DNA of 64,000 nt from Coniella vitis (Eukaryota; Ascomycota; Sordariomycetes; Diaporthales; Schizoparmaceae). Made by a program: the position numbers and the translations under genes. Every line of letters starts with the position of its first letter. The stretch's first letter is position 1. The DNA lies in contig WUJK01000001.1 in the NCBI GenBank assembly GCA_011317545.1, positions 558,001-622,000 on the forward strand. Reading direction: 5' to 3'. This document shows, piece by piece, positions 37,418 through 50,400 of this stretch. Below the pieces are notes generated by a model that made no database searches, was not told where the DNA came from, and saw nothing but the letters and a program-made list of their open reading frames with translations.

Positions 37418-38528
37418 ATGCCGCAGATGCCCTCTCTTCTGCCACCCGCTCCCCACATGGCCTACTACAGCACCCGGTCGCAGATGCCGACCACCAGCGA
37501 CTACTACGCTACCATGACCACCACTGCCGGGCCCATGGCCACTACCTTGGCGACGGCGCCCTACGAGCCCTATGCCGTGGCCCCGCTGACCATGCAACCT
37601 CCCTTGGGCGCTTCGGGCCACCACGGTCACCACGCTGGACACCACAGCCACCACAGCTCCATCTCCTCGGGCTACCACCACCTCACTCCCGACCCGGCAA
37701 CCCGCATCCCCCCTTCTGCTCTGCCCGCCCAGCACCGTGCCTCGACGGGGGCCTGGAACCCCAACGACGACCAGACACTGCTGGGTGCCCGTGCCGCCGG
37801 CCAGAACTGGGCCCAGATCCAGCAAAACTACTTTCCTTCCAAGACGCCCAATGCGTGCCGAAAGCGCCACGAGCGTCTCATGGAGCGCAAGGGTGCCGAC
37901 GATTGGGACAACCGCAAGCTTGAGATTATGGCCAAGGAGTACATGGCTCTCCGCAAGGAAATCTGGGCTCCTTTGGCCCAGAAGACTGGTGAGAAGTGGA
38001 ACGTCGTGGAGCAAAAGGTAGGTTTCACAATTCCTGGCCCGCGCGCAGTATATCGGTTCCATGTCTAACGCCACTCAGTGCATGTCCAACGGCCTCAAGA
38101 ACCTTCAAGGCCACGCCCGTGCCGCCGCCCGCCGCGAGCGCATGGAGCAAGGTCTCCCCCCCCACGACCCTTACAACGATGACAGCGGCATTAGCATGGA
38201 CCTGACTCCCATCGACGAGTTTGGACCAGAGGACCCATACGGCTCGCCCGACCGCCGCTCCACCTCGGTAGGCTCCCAGTCATATGCCACTGCGTCCTCG
38301 TACGGCCTGCACCCCGCCCACGGTGGCTACCCTTCGCACCACCATGGTGGCCACAGCTACTCGAGCAGCGTAAGCAGCTCGACAGCTGGTGGTTACAGAC
38401 ACGATGGCCAAGCCCACAGCCAATCGTCAAGCCCCTACATTGAGCCGCTGCCCCGTATGGCGAGTGTCGACATGGGCATTGACTCGATCATAAATCGTCC
38501 TGGTCTCCAGGGTGGCCCTGTGCAGTGA
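37418..38528 (+). CDS. Myb/SANT-like DNA-binding regulator
   Basis: Two exons: 37418-38017 and 38079-38528 (61-nt intron, GTAGGT...CAG, phase 0), 349 residues. The N-terminal 110 residues are Tyr/Met/His/Thr-rich, with a His-rich patch at about 68-79. Two Myb/SANT-like repeats follow. Repeat 1 (about 112-156) has GAWNPNDDQTLLGARAAGQN, W131 and a basic recognition-type helix (KTPNACRKRHERL). Repeat 2 (about 162-212) has WDNRK, EIWAPLAQKTGEKW and is interrupted by the intron after WNVVEQK. A Ser/His/Tyr-rich low-complexity tail follows. The layout suggests a nuclear transcription factor; targets are unknown. The long T/C-rich leader upstream fits a regulated or strongly expressed gene. The ATG is the first in frame. 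Confidence 0.82.
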
Positions 38529-39863
38529 ATGATGCCGCCCAGTTGAGGAGCCAAAAGGAGAAAAACAATCGATTCGGCGCTAAAGAGCAGTATACTGTAC
38601 GCTGCTGTAATGAGTGTTTTGTTCTTGGACGGCAGACTGGTTGTCTCTGACGTCCTTTCTTTATTTTGCTGCTCTTTGACCTCCGCCTCCGCGTCCCATT
38701 TTCCTCCTCACATATGATGATGGCCATGACCACCTTGTTCTTCTTCTCATCTCTCGTTCAATTATTTTTGTTACTACTTTAACGCCTTCATGATGTACGA
38801 CCACGATCAGTATCATGCTTGTTACGCTCGACATCGACTTATCACCATCCAGTTTCCTTTGTCTTATCCATCCCATGTTTACCATCATCATCATCATCAT
38901 CACACCAAGGGCTTGCGGAGGCCCTATATAGAGGCCAAGAGAGAAAGAAGTACCAAAAAGGAGTTATTAGCCAACCAGTCTCAAAACGAAGATCGGCGTT
39001 TCAGGAACGGACGGATTGGACAGGACAAGGAGGGTGGCAGTTTTCGATTCTCATGCCTCTCATTATGCGGTATTATGCATACTCGAAAGAGGTCAAAAAA
39101 CGAATCACAAGGCGTTTTATGTTTTCTTCTTCTTTTAACATTAGTAGTAGTGCTTGGGACAATGGATACACCATTAGAATATGCTTACTCTTTTCTTGTT
39201 GTTTGACGCAGTGACAAATGATTGTAGAGATGTAGCAGGTGGTGAGGCTGAATAATACTGTATGTAGTATGTGATCGAGTAGGTGGTGTGCGTCTAGGTT
39301 ATAGACAAGCTTTCTCGAACATTTCCCACTTGTTTTCCCGGTACAGACTCTCCATGTTCCCATCCTTTAGAAGAGGAATCACTGGAAAAGGATTAGGACA
39401 AGAGTAGACAAACAAATTGGCAGGCCAACAAGTACGTATGTATGCTGTTTGATTGACATACGCACACACACACACACACACAGGCTGAACGGGACATGCT
39501 TGCTGGATCAATATCGGTGTCCATGAGCATGTCTCGACGGCCGACAAGTTGTAGGACATACGTTTCTGAATACAGATATCTTCTTTTGCATGACTCCAAG
39601 TTCGATTTCTACGACTAAAATGTTTATGGTTCAGTTTTCCATGTGTTATTTGCGTTTTCTCCCTGTAAATCTTCTTTCAAGGCAAAGACATTGTCGTTAG
39701 ACACGCTCATCACCCACCCACCCTTTCTGTCTGCTAGATAAAACCACACAGAAGTCAGGGCTCATGCCAAAGTGCTCACTGATTTCGTCCTACATTGGTG
39801 CTGTCGTTTTCTCTCTTGCGTAGCTTGAAACCCCCAAGAGGAAGAAGAAGAGGGTCATACTAC
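38529..39863. other. intergenic between the Myb gene and COX10
   Basis: No gene seen. The 3' ends of the convergent Myb and COX10 genes meet here. It contains a CAT microsatellite at about 38881-38900 and a CA run at about 39465-39481. Confidence 0.6.
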
Positions 39864-41507
39864 TTACTTCCTCTCCACACCCACGACAACGCCTGGCACA
39901 TGGTCCTCTTCGTCCTCGACATCTTCCCACTCGTCCTCGTCCTCATCCGGCGCGCCTACAATGCTCCGCCACACCCTCTGCCACAGCCCTTTCTTCTGCA
40001 CCAGCGCCAGCGCCATGACGGCCGGCAAATGCCACACACTGGCCCAGAACAGGCCGCGCGCGGAGCCCTGGTGGCCCTGGTGGCGCCAGAAGCGCCAGGC
40101 CTCGCGCACGAGCCACGCGTTGGCGGGCAGGCTCGTGACGGCAAAGGACCACTCGGTCACGCCGGCGAGGCAGAGGCCGACGCACAGGGGCAGGGCGGCG
40201 AGGCTGTAGCGCAGCGCGACGCGGGCGTTGCGCGCGGGGTTCACCCAGGCGAGCATGCGCAGGCCGGCGGCGCGGTACTCGGCGCGGATGGGCCAGCTGA
40301 GGGCCATAAAGTGCGGGAACTGCCAGGCAAAGAGCAGCGCGGCCATGAGCCAGCCGCCGCGCGAGGAGCCGTCGGGCGCGAGGAGGAGTTCGCGGAAGGT
40401 GCCGTCGGCGGTGGCGGACTCGCCGGCGGCGGCGGCCCAGCCCATGAGCGGCGGGATGCCGCCGACGACGGCGCCGACCCAGGTGTTGAGCCAGGACAGG
40501 CGCTTGAGGGGCGTGTAGAGGCCGGCGTAGAGGACGATGTTGGCGGCGCCGAGGAAGGCGACGGTGGGGTTCACGCCCGTGTAGAGGAGGGTGGTGCCGA
40601 GGGTGGCGCAGCCGAGGGCGAAGAGGACGGCGGCGCGGGTGGTGAGGAGGTTGCGCACGAGGGGCCGGTTGCGGGTGCGGGACATGAGGCGGTCTGTTGC
40701 GGGCTCGTAGAGCATGTTGAGGGCGTTTGCGGCCGCGGAGCAGAGGGTGGTCCCCGTGGTGAGGAAGAGGAGCGTCAGTGGGGAGAGCGATGGCGTCTCG
40801 GCGAGGACTGGGGAGAGGAAGGCGGGCACGGGGTAGAGAGCGTAGGATGCGGTTGCGGTGAGGACGACGAGGACGGTCAGGCGGGGTTTGGCGAGGGAGA
40901 GGAGGGCGGAGAGGTGGCGGCGCAGCGAGTGGGCGGGCTGGGCGGCGGCGACGGTGGTCAGGACGTCCGAGGCATTTTGTGGGAGGACCGAGGACGGGTC
41001 GTCTGAAGAAGGTGTGCTCGTTGTTGTTGTTGATGTTGTTGTTGAAGATATGGCTGCTGCTCTTCTTGCTGCCTGGCGGCGGCGATGTGGTGGAAGATGT
41101 GCGTTTGCTTCTTCATCGAGGGTTGGAGAAGCAGTGGTGGTGGTGGTGGAGGAGGAGGGAGTTGTCGAGGAAGGAGAGGTTGTGGTTGTAGTATCTGGAG
41201 AGGACTCGGCGGGTGTTGATGTGCTGGCGGTGTTATTGTTGGAGTTGAAGAAGCCGGCTTTGAGGGAGGAAGAAGAGGAGGAGGACGACGACGACGATGA
41301 TGATGATGAGACGGCCGCACTGGCCCGTGGGAGAGAAGAGCTAGCAAAAGATCGTCGAACAGGTCTGGCCGATGGTTTCGAAGCAGTCGAAGAGGCCCAG
41401 AGGGCTATGGAGCGGCATCGCGCCCCCGAATGGCGGGTGGGCTGCCAGCAGAGAGTGGCAGATGTCGCGGGCGCATGAAGGCGAGCAGAGAGCCCCAGTG
41501 GTCGCAT
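39864..41507 (-). CDS. COX10: protoheme IX farnesyltransferase, mitochondrial (haem O synthase)
   Basis: Intronless, 547 residues from the ATG at 41507; the frame is open further upstream (to 41714) but only from a TTG. COX10 attaches a farnesyl group to haem b, the first step toward haem A for cytochrome c oxidase, in the inner mitochondrial membrane. The N-terminus is Arg/Ser/Ala-rich, as expected of a mitochondrial presequence, and is followed by a run of fifteen Ser and Thr/Ser/Pro-rich linkers (to about residue 190). The UbiA prenyltransferase domain spans about 205-500. The first Asp/Asn-rich motif is [18 protein letters not shown] (261-278), and later come [16 protein letters not shown] and [13 protein letters not shown], which match the haem O synthase group. 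An acidic tail ends the protein. The linker is longer than in yeast. Confidence 0.92.
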   Translation of the reverse strand: MRPLGLSARLHAPATSATLCWQPTRHSGARCRSIALWASSTASKPSARPVRRSFASSSLPRASAAVSSSSSSSSSSSSSSSLKAGFFNSNNNTASTSTPAESSPDTTTTTSPSSTTPSSSTTTTTASPTLDEEANAHLPPHRRRQAARRAAAISSTTTSTTTTSTPSSDDPSSVLPQNASDVLTTVAAAQPAHSLRRHLSALLSLAKPRLTVLVVLTATASYALYPVPAFLSPVLAETPSLSPLTLLFLTTGTTLCSAAANALNMLYEPATDRLMSRTRNRPLVRNLLTTRAAVLFALGCATLGTTLLYTGVNPTVAFLGAANIVLYAGLYTPLKRLSWLNTWVGAVVGGIPPLMGWAAAAGESATADGTFRELLLAPDGSSRGGWLMAALLFAWQFPHFMALSWPIRAEYRAAGLRMLAWVNPARNARVALRYSLAALPLCVGLCLAGVTEWSFAVTSLPANAWLVREAWRFWRHQGHQGSARGLFWASVWHLPAVMALALVQKKGLWQRVWRSIVGAPDEDEDEWEDVEDEEDHVPGVVVGVERK

Positions 41508-43380
41508 GATTGCTCGCCAAGGGCCGCCGCAGCTATAACATTGTCTTTGGTCGGGCGTGGGCGGTAGGAATTGGCGCAGGTGCCCAGCGGGGTTGGCCAA
41601 GGCAATGCGTGGGATGGGCGGGTGGTGACGGCGACGGTGATGATGGTTCGATCGCGAAAGCTTGGGAGTTTTTCCTGTTTTCGGCCGGCACGGCGTTGAT
41701 TTCCCGGCAGGCAAGAGAGATCGCCGGACTTGCGGGCTAAGACGGAAGCCGGCAGTTGGCCGAGCACGGACCCATGGTTTATCGGACCCGAGCCTTGCGA
41801 GCTAGATGCTCCTCAAGCTGCCGAGGGCCGGAGCCGGGGGCTGGGGCTAGCGTCTTTGTGTAACCATGCGGTGGCCAGCCAGGCTGCCAGGCTGCCACGC
41901 TGCCACGCAAGCGCAGTTGTCCATCTCTCACGTATTGGACCGTTACTTGTCTTGTTTCATCTTGATCCCAAGTCTTCCAGACTGTCGGATTTACATGGGC
42001 CATCCTGTCTCTGACTTCTTGACACCCCCATCACAGAACGGCCACCGACAGAGCAGCCAAGATGTTGCCAATCAGTCCGTCGAGAAACACACGTTGGGCC
42101 ACATTGACCATCGTCGAGTAGAAGTCAAGCCTTGCAACAGCCCATGTGTGCGCCCGTTATCACACAGCACCGACAGCCTTGGTGCGGCACAGTATTCTAG
42201 CTGCCGTCTTCGCCTTCTCCTCCTGTACTCTGCTCTCTGTGCGTGTGTGCCTCCTGCTCCGCTTTCTCCGGTCTCTGCTGACACTGTCATCTCTTTTTAT
42301 CAGCCCGTGGGGACTCTGTGTATTTGCTGCGTGTCAAGGACTGCTTGACGAGGCGGGTAATCCCGTCTTCGCGTGGGCTCTTTGCTCAACCACGCACGCC
42401 AAGGGTTCCCTGCGCTGCTTCTCGACTGCTTCAACGGGCAGCAGCGGGCTCTGTTATTGTTTCTCGGTCTCGTGGTTGGTTCGCTTGCCGTCTGCGTCGC
42501 AGTCAAGCCACGACTCGGAGATGCCGCTCGCCCGTTCTGCTTGGGCCGCGTCATGTCAACCAAGTGATAGGTTGTGGCGGTCCGTGATACTGGTGGCTAT
42601 TTGATCACCCACATTCCTTGGTATATCGGGTTCATTCAGTGACGCGAAAACGAAGCAGCCAGAGAAACACTCCGTCGACTCCCACCGCGCTCAGCGAGTC
42701 CCTCAATACCAAATACATAGTATCGATTCCACCGACCTTCGTTGCTTGGCCTGAAGGTGCGCAGCCACTGATGGTGCCATGACTATGTGGGCAGCACAAC
42801 AAGCCAAAAAAGAAACAAGAAAAAAAGGATGAGATGACCGAGCCTAGTGTCAGATGTTACGGTTCAACACTGTCCTTCTAGTCATCGTCGCGCAGCGTTC
42901 GCAGATCCTATCGGCGCCCTTTTCTGGGTGTTGCGATTCGTGACAAGTTCTCGACAATGCAATGCTGTTGGTGGAAGGATCCATAAACACATTGTCTATA
43001 TGAAACATGAGCGTTTTTTTTTTTCTCTCTGGTGGTGTCGCAATGCCATGGGACCCCTTGCTCCACTTCTTGTCACGGTGGGAAAAAGAATAGTTGACGC
43101 AGTTGACATGTCACATGCATTAGATCGATGGCAGCTCCGGGACTTTGGCGACGAGGCAGGATGCTTGACCGGGCAAAGTGAGATAGTCAGCACTGTTGCC
43201 AACAACGGCTGTGATGGTGGCATGTGAAGAAAGACTGCTCTCGTGGGGGGGGGTTATTTCACCAAGACGTACAACAACACCACCACCACCACCAAAGAAG
43301 GTTGCCTCACATGTATACATCATTTACAAGCACAGCCAGACCAACAAGCAAACATACAAAGCACAGTCACACCAAAATCA
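41508..43380. other. intergenic, upstream of COX10 and downstream of the hydrolase
   Basis: No gene seen. COX10 (reading left) has its promoter at the left end; the hydrolase 3' end is at the right. A TACATAGTA-type element lies at 42714-42722, and there is a CACCAC run near 43276-43290. The CT-rich stretch at about 42208-42300 resembles a promoter tract but precedes no supported gene on the plus strand. Confidence 0.5.
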
Positions 43381-44442
43381 CTAAAGCGGAACTAATTCAA
43401 ATTCAGCCGGCATCCGCCTCTCCTCTATCCAACACTGGATCCCCCTTGCAAACAGGGCAGGAAATTGCAGATTCCACGCGTGGATCGCGTCCTGCACCAC
43501 GTACGCCATGACCGTGCCGCCGCACTGCTCGATGCCGTACTCGCGCAGCCACCGCGCCGCCTCGGCCATCTCGCCCGTGTGGTCGTGTCCCTTGGCCCCC
43601 GCCACAAGACACATCCTCTTGCCCGACTGCGCGACACCCTGCATCGTGCTGCTTGTAAACGTCGCCATGTCCAGCCCCTTGATCAGCCGCGCGCTGGAAT
43701 TCCGCTTGATCTCCGCCAGCAGCTCGTCGTTCTGGTACTCGCCGCCCAGCCCGGACGCCTTGAAGAACAGGTACCCCGGCGAGTGCAGCAGCGCCCACAG
43801 CGCCCCGTAGACGATCTTGGGGTTCCGCGCCGACGCAGCGCGCAGCCCGCCCGCCGGCCACGAGCCCGAGATGAAGACGGAGCGCACGAGCTCGGGGTAC
43901 TTTGCCGTGAGCAGGTACGCCACGTAACCGCCCGTCGACAGGCCCACAACGTGCGCGCGGCCGTCGTGCGCGCGGTCGCGGATCATGGCGGCGACCTGCT
44001 CGACGAGCAGCTCGGGGCTAAAGTCGTCCTTGCGCGCGGCCTCCCTGCTGCGCGAGTGGCAGGGGTAGTCCGGGATGAGGAGGTGGTACTGGGTGAGGTT
44101 GGGCGCGACTTGCTTCCACTCGAGCGAGCACGAGAAGAGGATGTGCAGGAGGACAATGGTCTCGGGGGCAAAGGGGTGCAGCTCCTGGACGTACATGGGG
44201 GGCCGCTCGCCGCCGCCGCCGCCGCCGCCGCCGCCAGTGTAGCTTGTGGTGGTGGTGCTGTGCAGGGTGTTGCGGCTGTGTTGCGACGAGGACGAGTTGT
44301 CGGTGGTGATGGTGGAGGTTTCGTTGATGCTGTCGGTGTCCGAGTAGAGGCCGTGGAAGCGCATCGAGGTGGAGACGGAGAGGGAGCGCGTGCTGGGTCG
44401 GCGCATGTTGGATGGTGATTGTTGGCCGAGCGAGAATGGCAT
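43381..44442 (-). CDS. alpha/beta hydrolase
   Basis: Intronless, 353 residues. The nucleophile elbow is GLSTGG, with Ser169 as the likely nucleophile; the probable catalytic His is 321 (DAIHAWNLQFP). The acid residue is not certain; an Asp lies in the GHDHTG stretch near 280. The core strands are TIVLLHI, HLLIPDYP, AHVVGLSTG and SVFISGSWPAG. The N-terminal about 80 residues are Ser/Thr-rich and contain a nine-Gly run that follows a CGC microsatellite in the DNA. No signal peptide or membrane helix is seen, so a cytosolic protein is likely. The family includes esterases, lipases and non-enzymatic members, and the substrate cannot be predicted. It reads toward COX10 on the same strand but 1.9 kb away, so no co-transcription is implied. 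The ATG at 44442 is the first in frame. Confidence 0.8.
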   Translation of the reverse strand: MPFSLGQQSPSNMRRPSTRSLSVSTSMRFHGLYSDTDSINETSTITTDNSSSSQHSRNTLHSTTTTSYTGGGGGGGGGERPPMYVQELHPFAPETIVLLHILFSCSLEWKQVAPNLTQYHLLIPDYPCHSRSREAARKDDFSPELLVEQVAAMIRDRAHDGRAHVVGLSTGGYVAYLLTAKYPELVRSVFISGSWPAGGLRAASARNPKIVYGALWALLHSPGYLFFKASGLGGEYQNDELLAEIKRNSSARLIKGLDMATFTSSTMQGVAQSGKRMCLVAGAKGHDHTGEMAEAARWLREYGIEQCGGTVMAYVVQDAIHAWNLQFPALFARGIQCWIEERRMPAEFELVPL

Positions 44443-47400
44443 TGTTTTCTCGCTTCCTTATATATATATATGTGTGTGTGTGTATGGTGTGGGTGGTGTG
44501 GGTGATGTGATGTGTGCGTATAGAATGAGGGATGTGGGTGGAAATCCCTTTTTGTTCTCTTTCCTTTCCCTTTCGTTTTTCTTCTTTCCTTTCTTTGGCT
44601 TCACGACAGGATGGGCCTTGGATTAAGCGGCTTCGTGTGTGTCGTCTTCGGTTTGGTAAGAACTAGTTCCAATCCTGGGCATCAGTGTATCTGGAATGCT
44701 GCTGCTGCTGGTGGTCTCTTTTATTTCTTTTGTGTGATGGCCGTCTGTCTGTTCGTGGGGGTGGATTATTCCTGGGGTATTATTGAAACGGTTTTCCTCG
44801 TCTCTGCCAGAGAGATCAGACCAAAGTGATATATATTGCTGCTGGCCCTGGATGCGCAAAACAGAAAAAGAAGGCAAACAGCAAAAGGAAAAGTCTAAAG
44901 AAGATGATGTTGCTCCTTCACGCCAGACAGATCGAGAGGGATATAGACTAATTGATAGGTCTATGCCCGAAAAGTAGCGACCCGACCGATATGTGCTGTC
45001 AAAGTAAACAAGGACGTAGAGCGAAACTCAAAAACAACTACCGAGGAAAAAACAAAAAGTACCTCTTGACTTATTAGCGTCTCGAACAGGGGAACGAGAA
45101 GAAGATATATAAAATAAATAATAATAATAATAAAAGGATAAAAAAGAAGGGCAAGAAAAAAAAAAAAGGAAACGAAGCCCAAGTGGCAAATGCAAACAAA
45201 GATAATCAGAAGAAGAAAAAACAATAACAGACAAAATAAACGACTGAAACAGGTCTAGTCACACACACACAGGTGGGATTTGATGGACTGGGGCATCCCC
45301 TCCTCTTGTTTAAAAAAGGAGGCTATCGCCTCCCTTGTATTCTACTTTGTAATTGTTCCCCAAGGCGCCGAGCCAATAAACGGGGGCTTGGGGAGCAGCA
45401 CTCAAGGGACCCGTATATCACGTCCACATGTTCTAGAAAGATTGAGACTGGGGGCTGGCTGGCTTCAGCTATGGGCAGCCTGGGCAACATCTAATTGTTT
45501 TGATTGTTTCGTGTAGTCAGTTCTCTTCTTGGTGGGTGGCTGGCTGGCTGGGCGGCAGAAATTGGCATTTGACACTTTGACAGTGGCACTGACTGTGAAC
45601 TGGGCGTCTGGGCTAACATGGTGTTAAGCCCGACGCTAGGCCAAATGCCGTACTGTGGGCGCCACTATGTGGAAAGTCTGGCAGCCATTGCTCTTGTTTT
45701 GGTATGTAGCAATAAGGAAGTGGACACCCGCTTCGGAGATCACGTTGAGGCTGGGGGTTGGCAGGCAATGCCTAGCGGCTGGATGGACTCTGGAGATTGG
45801 GTCTCGAGGGCGCAACTCGTCGAGCCACAAGCGTTGAAGAGGCCAGAGGTTGGTTCTGTGTTTTATCAACGTTGTTCTGCGCTGAAGAGAGAGAGGGGGG
45901 GGGGCGAGAGGGAGAGAAGCAGAGAGATGCTCATCCTCCTCCTCACCACGTATTCGAACGGTACTTTCCAGAATGTGTTGATACGATCGTGTGCTGTTAT
46001 CCACGATGCATCCAGTGCCAGCACGCCATGGCACCCATCCGGCCCCATCGGAGTGGCATTCATTCTGGCGACTTGACGAGTAAATGTTGCATTTAACCGA
46101 GTATGATCACCACTTTGCTTTGATAGCAGTGGAGCACTGGCATCGAACAATTTGCACCTCTCAGCCAGTCCTTGCTTTTATGTTTGCTTTGTTGTTTTGG
46201 TGTTGTGCTTCTGGGTGAGTCTGCTCTCTTTTTTCTTCTTCTTTTTTTCTTTCTTCTTCTTCTTCTACTTCTTCTTGCTTACTTTCTTCTCGTTCCCTTG
46301 GAAATGTTCTTCAGCCCTGTCGGATCTCGGCGCCGCCGAGGAAATTTGGCTAGCGCAAGCCGCAATCAATGCGCGCTCTTTTTGGCGAGGCAAAGGGAAG
46401 CAAAGAGAGCAGAAGGAAGGACGGGCACAGACTGGGAGGCGCCCAAAAAAAAAAAAAAAAAAAATCAAGAACAAAGTCCAGGCTGAAGAACTAGGCAGAG
46501 AAAAAAGTAAAAAGGAAAGGTAAAAAAGAGTGCCACCCAGCCCAGGCCAAGCCATTCGATGCCTCCACTCCGACCCAAGTCGGCCGCTGCGTGCACCCTT
46601 TTGGTGGAGCGGAATCGGATGGATGCCTCTGCCCCAAGACCAGGCTGGCCCGGGCTGGGCTGAGAAAGGAGGCCTGCTGTGGCTGTGGTGGGCGACAAGG
46701 CATCTGATTGGCTCGTGCTGGGGAAGCCCGACTGGATCGGGCTGTCAGTGTACATAGTACATTGGTACTTGACTCGGCGCGTGACGTTGACGTTGACAAA
46801 CGGCCAACAGGGGGTGACCCGGCAGGCTGGGAGAGTGCTACATAGTACTATGTACTTGTACTATGTTACTAAGGTATACATAGTACATAGTATGAATTGA
46901 GCGAAACGGCCTAGAACTTAAAAGTGGTGCCGGCAACGAAGCGGAGAGTGCTGGACCAACAACGTACAACTATATGCACATTGTGTGTGCTTATGTCCTC
47001 GTGGAACTGCAAAGGAGAGAAGACCAGAAAAGGACAATCCACCTCTACCGCGGTTGTCGGCAAACAGGTCGCTCATCAAGGCCTTGATTTGGTGTTTGTT
47101 GCGAACAAGCCGCCCCGCTGATACCGTTTCCTTGACCCTGCACTCTCCTCGGCGGAAGGGGAGGAGGAGACGATACTATGCGAAGCACTGACTGTGGGTT
47201 TCCATTGTGTCGGTGCCCGGCTAGCAAGGCAAAGAGGCTCGAGCGGCACGAAACAAAGTGGCGTGCGGAATTTCTTACCGAGTTTGGTCGGATCCTGGAT
47301 GGACGTGCCCTGCTGCGCTACTTGCTGCGCCTAGAAATTGGCAGATGTGCAGATACTCACCATGGAGTAACTTGACTCGACCATGTACTATGTAAGTAAG

Positions 47401-50400
47401 TACTGCTCGATGTGGATCTTGGGTTTGCATAGTCTTCTGAGGCGTATCTGACGTGAGGCCTCGTGGTAAAAGGCAACCAGCCCGTTCAGATCGGCTACAA
47501 GGGAATTCAGTATCCCTCGTAGTCATCGTCAAGACACGCCAGATCAGATGAGAGCCAGATACGTTGTGCCTTGTCCCTGGTATCCTCTCTGGAATCGCGA
47601 CTGAGACCGTAGTGTCCACCAGTCTCCAGGACAAGATTCCTCCGAATATGGGAACGTACATCCACAGTATCTCTCTTGTATGCTCAACATGATGGCGATC
47701 AACAAGTCCATCTCCCACACGCTCGATTACGAGTATAGCCACGGATAGTATAGCCTGCCACTCTCCCATCGCAGAAACAGTCTCCACGACCAGCACTTCG
47801 GGACCGACGAGACCCGGGCCCTACCTTTGAATTTATGAGAAAGAAGTATGGACAGCCATGTACCCAGGCTCCCAGGCTGGTAGGAGTGATCCTTCTGTGC
47901 CTCTTTTTGAGTGGGGTGGGTGCGTCTGGCCGTGCGTCCATCCATCTCCCCCCCCCCCCCCTCCGCGATCCGCAACCCGCGAAGAATCCACACACATCCA
48001 TCCTACGATCCAGCCCACAACGGCAAGGTCCGTTTCAAGAAAGAAAGAAAGAAAAAGAGGAAGGAAAATACGACAAGAGAAGAAAGAGAATGAGAGAGAG
48101 AGGGAGAGATCTTTCTGCTGGCCGCATCTTTGGAGGATCGTGTAATTTTCTTTTTCCTCTTTTGTATAACAACAACACGATGGCCAAGCTTATCCACCAG
48201 AAATACGGATTGGCCAGATGTTGCTGTAGCGTACCTTGCGGAGTGTCCGCCCAAACTCTTCGAGACAGTGGAAGAGCATTGCATCCACCCGTGTCCGTGT
48301 GAGAAAGTAGTATCAAGATACTAGTAGGATATATATATACTCGAGACACGCACATACGTGGTCGTGGTGGTTCATCTACGACTTCCACGTCCAGCCATCT
48401 GCCGCCGATCGAGTTAAAGGAGGGGCGTAAAACACAAAGGCATGAACAAGCCCAGAGAGCAAAACAAGACCCTCAATCGATATGCACGGAAACGGACCGG
48501 ATAGGCAAGAAAGAGAAAAAAAAGAAAAAAGAAAAAAAAAAACCACGCAAGCAAGATCGCACTTTCGGCTCCTCGAACCGAATCCGGACCGGGTTTGCGT
48601 AAGCGATACAAGGCAATAAATACTGCCATAGCACTATAAAAGAGGCTCGTGCGCAGTGCGTTGATATCCTCGCACAAAGTTATACTATGTACTATTCTGT
48701 GTGTGGGGGGGGACCAAGTATAATAATGCAAACAAGGCCCGCTCACGATCAAAGTTGACCCCATGTGGACCATGCGAGCCTGTTTCTTTTGTTTCTCTTC
48801 TTTTTTTTTTGTGCGTATTTATGTAGAAGTATGTACATGATAGATGTGGAATTTGCCGCGTGGCCCCATGATTGATTTCACGGATCGTTCTCTAATCTAG
48901 ATCTCGGCTTGGCCTTACTTTTTGCTGGTTGGTCAAGGGGAGGGGCTTACAATATGGGAAATATTTCTTCCCATACTTCCTCAGCTCTCGTGTGTGTGCG
49001 AGATTCAAGTGTTTTTGGTGTGTGGATTATCGTGAAATTGCAGAGGGTTGTGTTTCAAAAAAAAAGGTATACATCAGCATTCCACATCCAAACGCTCCCT
49101 TTTTTCTTCTTTTCTTCTTCTTTTCTCTCTCTCTCTCTCTCTATCTCTCGTTAACCGTTGTATATATATAGCATAGAGTCTTTTGTCATGTCTGAAAAGA
49201 ACGCAGCATGCAAGCTCTTGAGTTCCTCTGCCGCATGGAGCCGCGAGATGCTCCTCCTCCCGAATGCGAGGATATCACTACGGGGGTTGTTTCCCATATT
49301 TAAGTACCATGTACGTGCATAGGTACACTCAAAGTGGATGTCAATATATAGATGTATCCAAGCCCATTTTCCAAGCGGATTCTTTTTCTTCAGTATTCCA
49401 TATCTGGACAAGTGTACGGGAGAAGTTATGGAAAGTGCCGCGGACGCAGGGCCGTATTCTACCATCTGGGGCTATATTCTGCTGGATCCCGCAAGGTGCA
49501 CCAGGGTGAGAGTCCAGAGTGAGCTCTATGGTAGTGGACAGTGAGCAAACTAACTGTGGAACCGGCGCTGAGAGGGAGAGAGAGAGAGAGAGAGGCCAGG
49601 CCATCACTTGCATGATACTTCAAGAGTTGTGTACCGGGTATCCGGTCACTGTCCTTCAATTAACACACCCCCCTGTCTTCATTGACCTCATCATCAACTG
49701 TATATCGGTCTTGATGCTCTCTGTCAGCATACGTAAAAGCCTGGCCCTCTTGGCTTTTGAGGAAGCGGTCAAGGTAGAGCCAGCTAGCTGGTGGGTGAGG
49801 CCGCGAGCAACGCCATTGGACTGGCTGACTGGATAATCTACCAAACGACCGAGCTGGGTTTTCCGAAGCGCCCCCGGCGAGGTGATTGCCTTTTCCAATG
49901 ATATCGTGCGGCATGACCACATGAGAGCAATATGTGATTGGGTGGGGGAGTGTTGAAGGGCTTTGTGGAAGCGAGGATGTGAGCTTGGAATGGTCAGTAT
50001 TGATATTTCACAGCTCGATAACATCAGTCAGTTGGCACCTCAGCGAACACCTGTTTCCAAGATAGTACTATGTAGGGCTTGCGCGTCTCTGATCTGGGAT
50101 TCTGAGGCGATTGAGTGGCGGTGGCAGGTGGCTTGAACCACCACGCTGAAGCAAGTCGATGGTTATGATGCATCGAGTTTCAAAACGCACCCCCACCGCT
50201 AAACTTGTTTTGTTTTATCGACTGTCATTTGTGATATGTGATGCATCAATCCCGCCCGACTAATGCAAGACATTGGTATGTATCCCTTGACTTTATCTTA
50301 TTCTTCACTTGGCTTTGTCCAAATGCTTCGATCAATTCGGACAGCCCTGTCTGTGGTCTATGTATCTGTTGGCTTCTTTCCTCACACCCAAGAAAGATGA

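Noticed and set aside
39795..41006. 403-residue open frame on the plus strand
   Set aside because: It is antisense to COX10, with Gly/Glu-rich nonsense composition.
43465..44418. 317-residue open frame on the plus strand
   Set aside because: It is antisense to the alpha/beta hydrolase, which has a catalytic motif; this frame has none.
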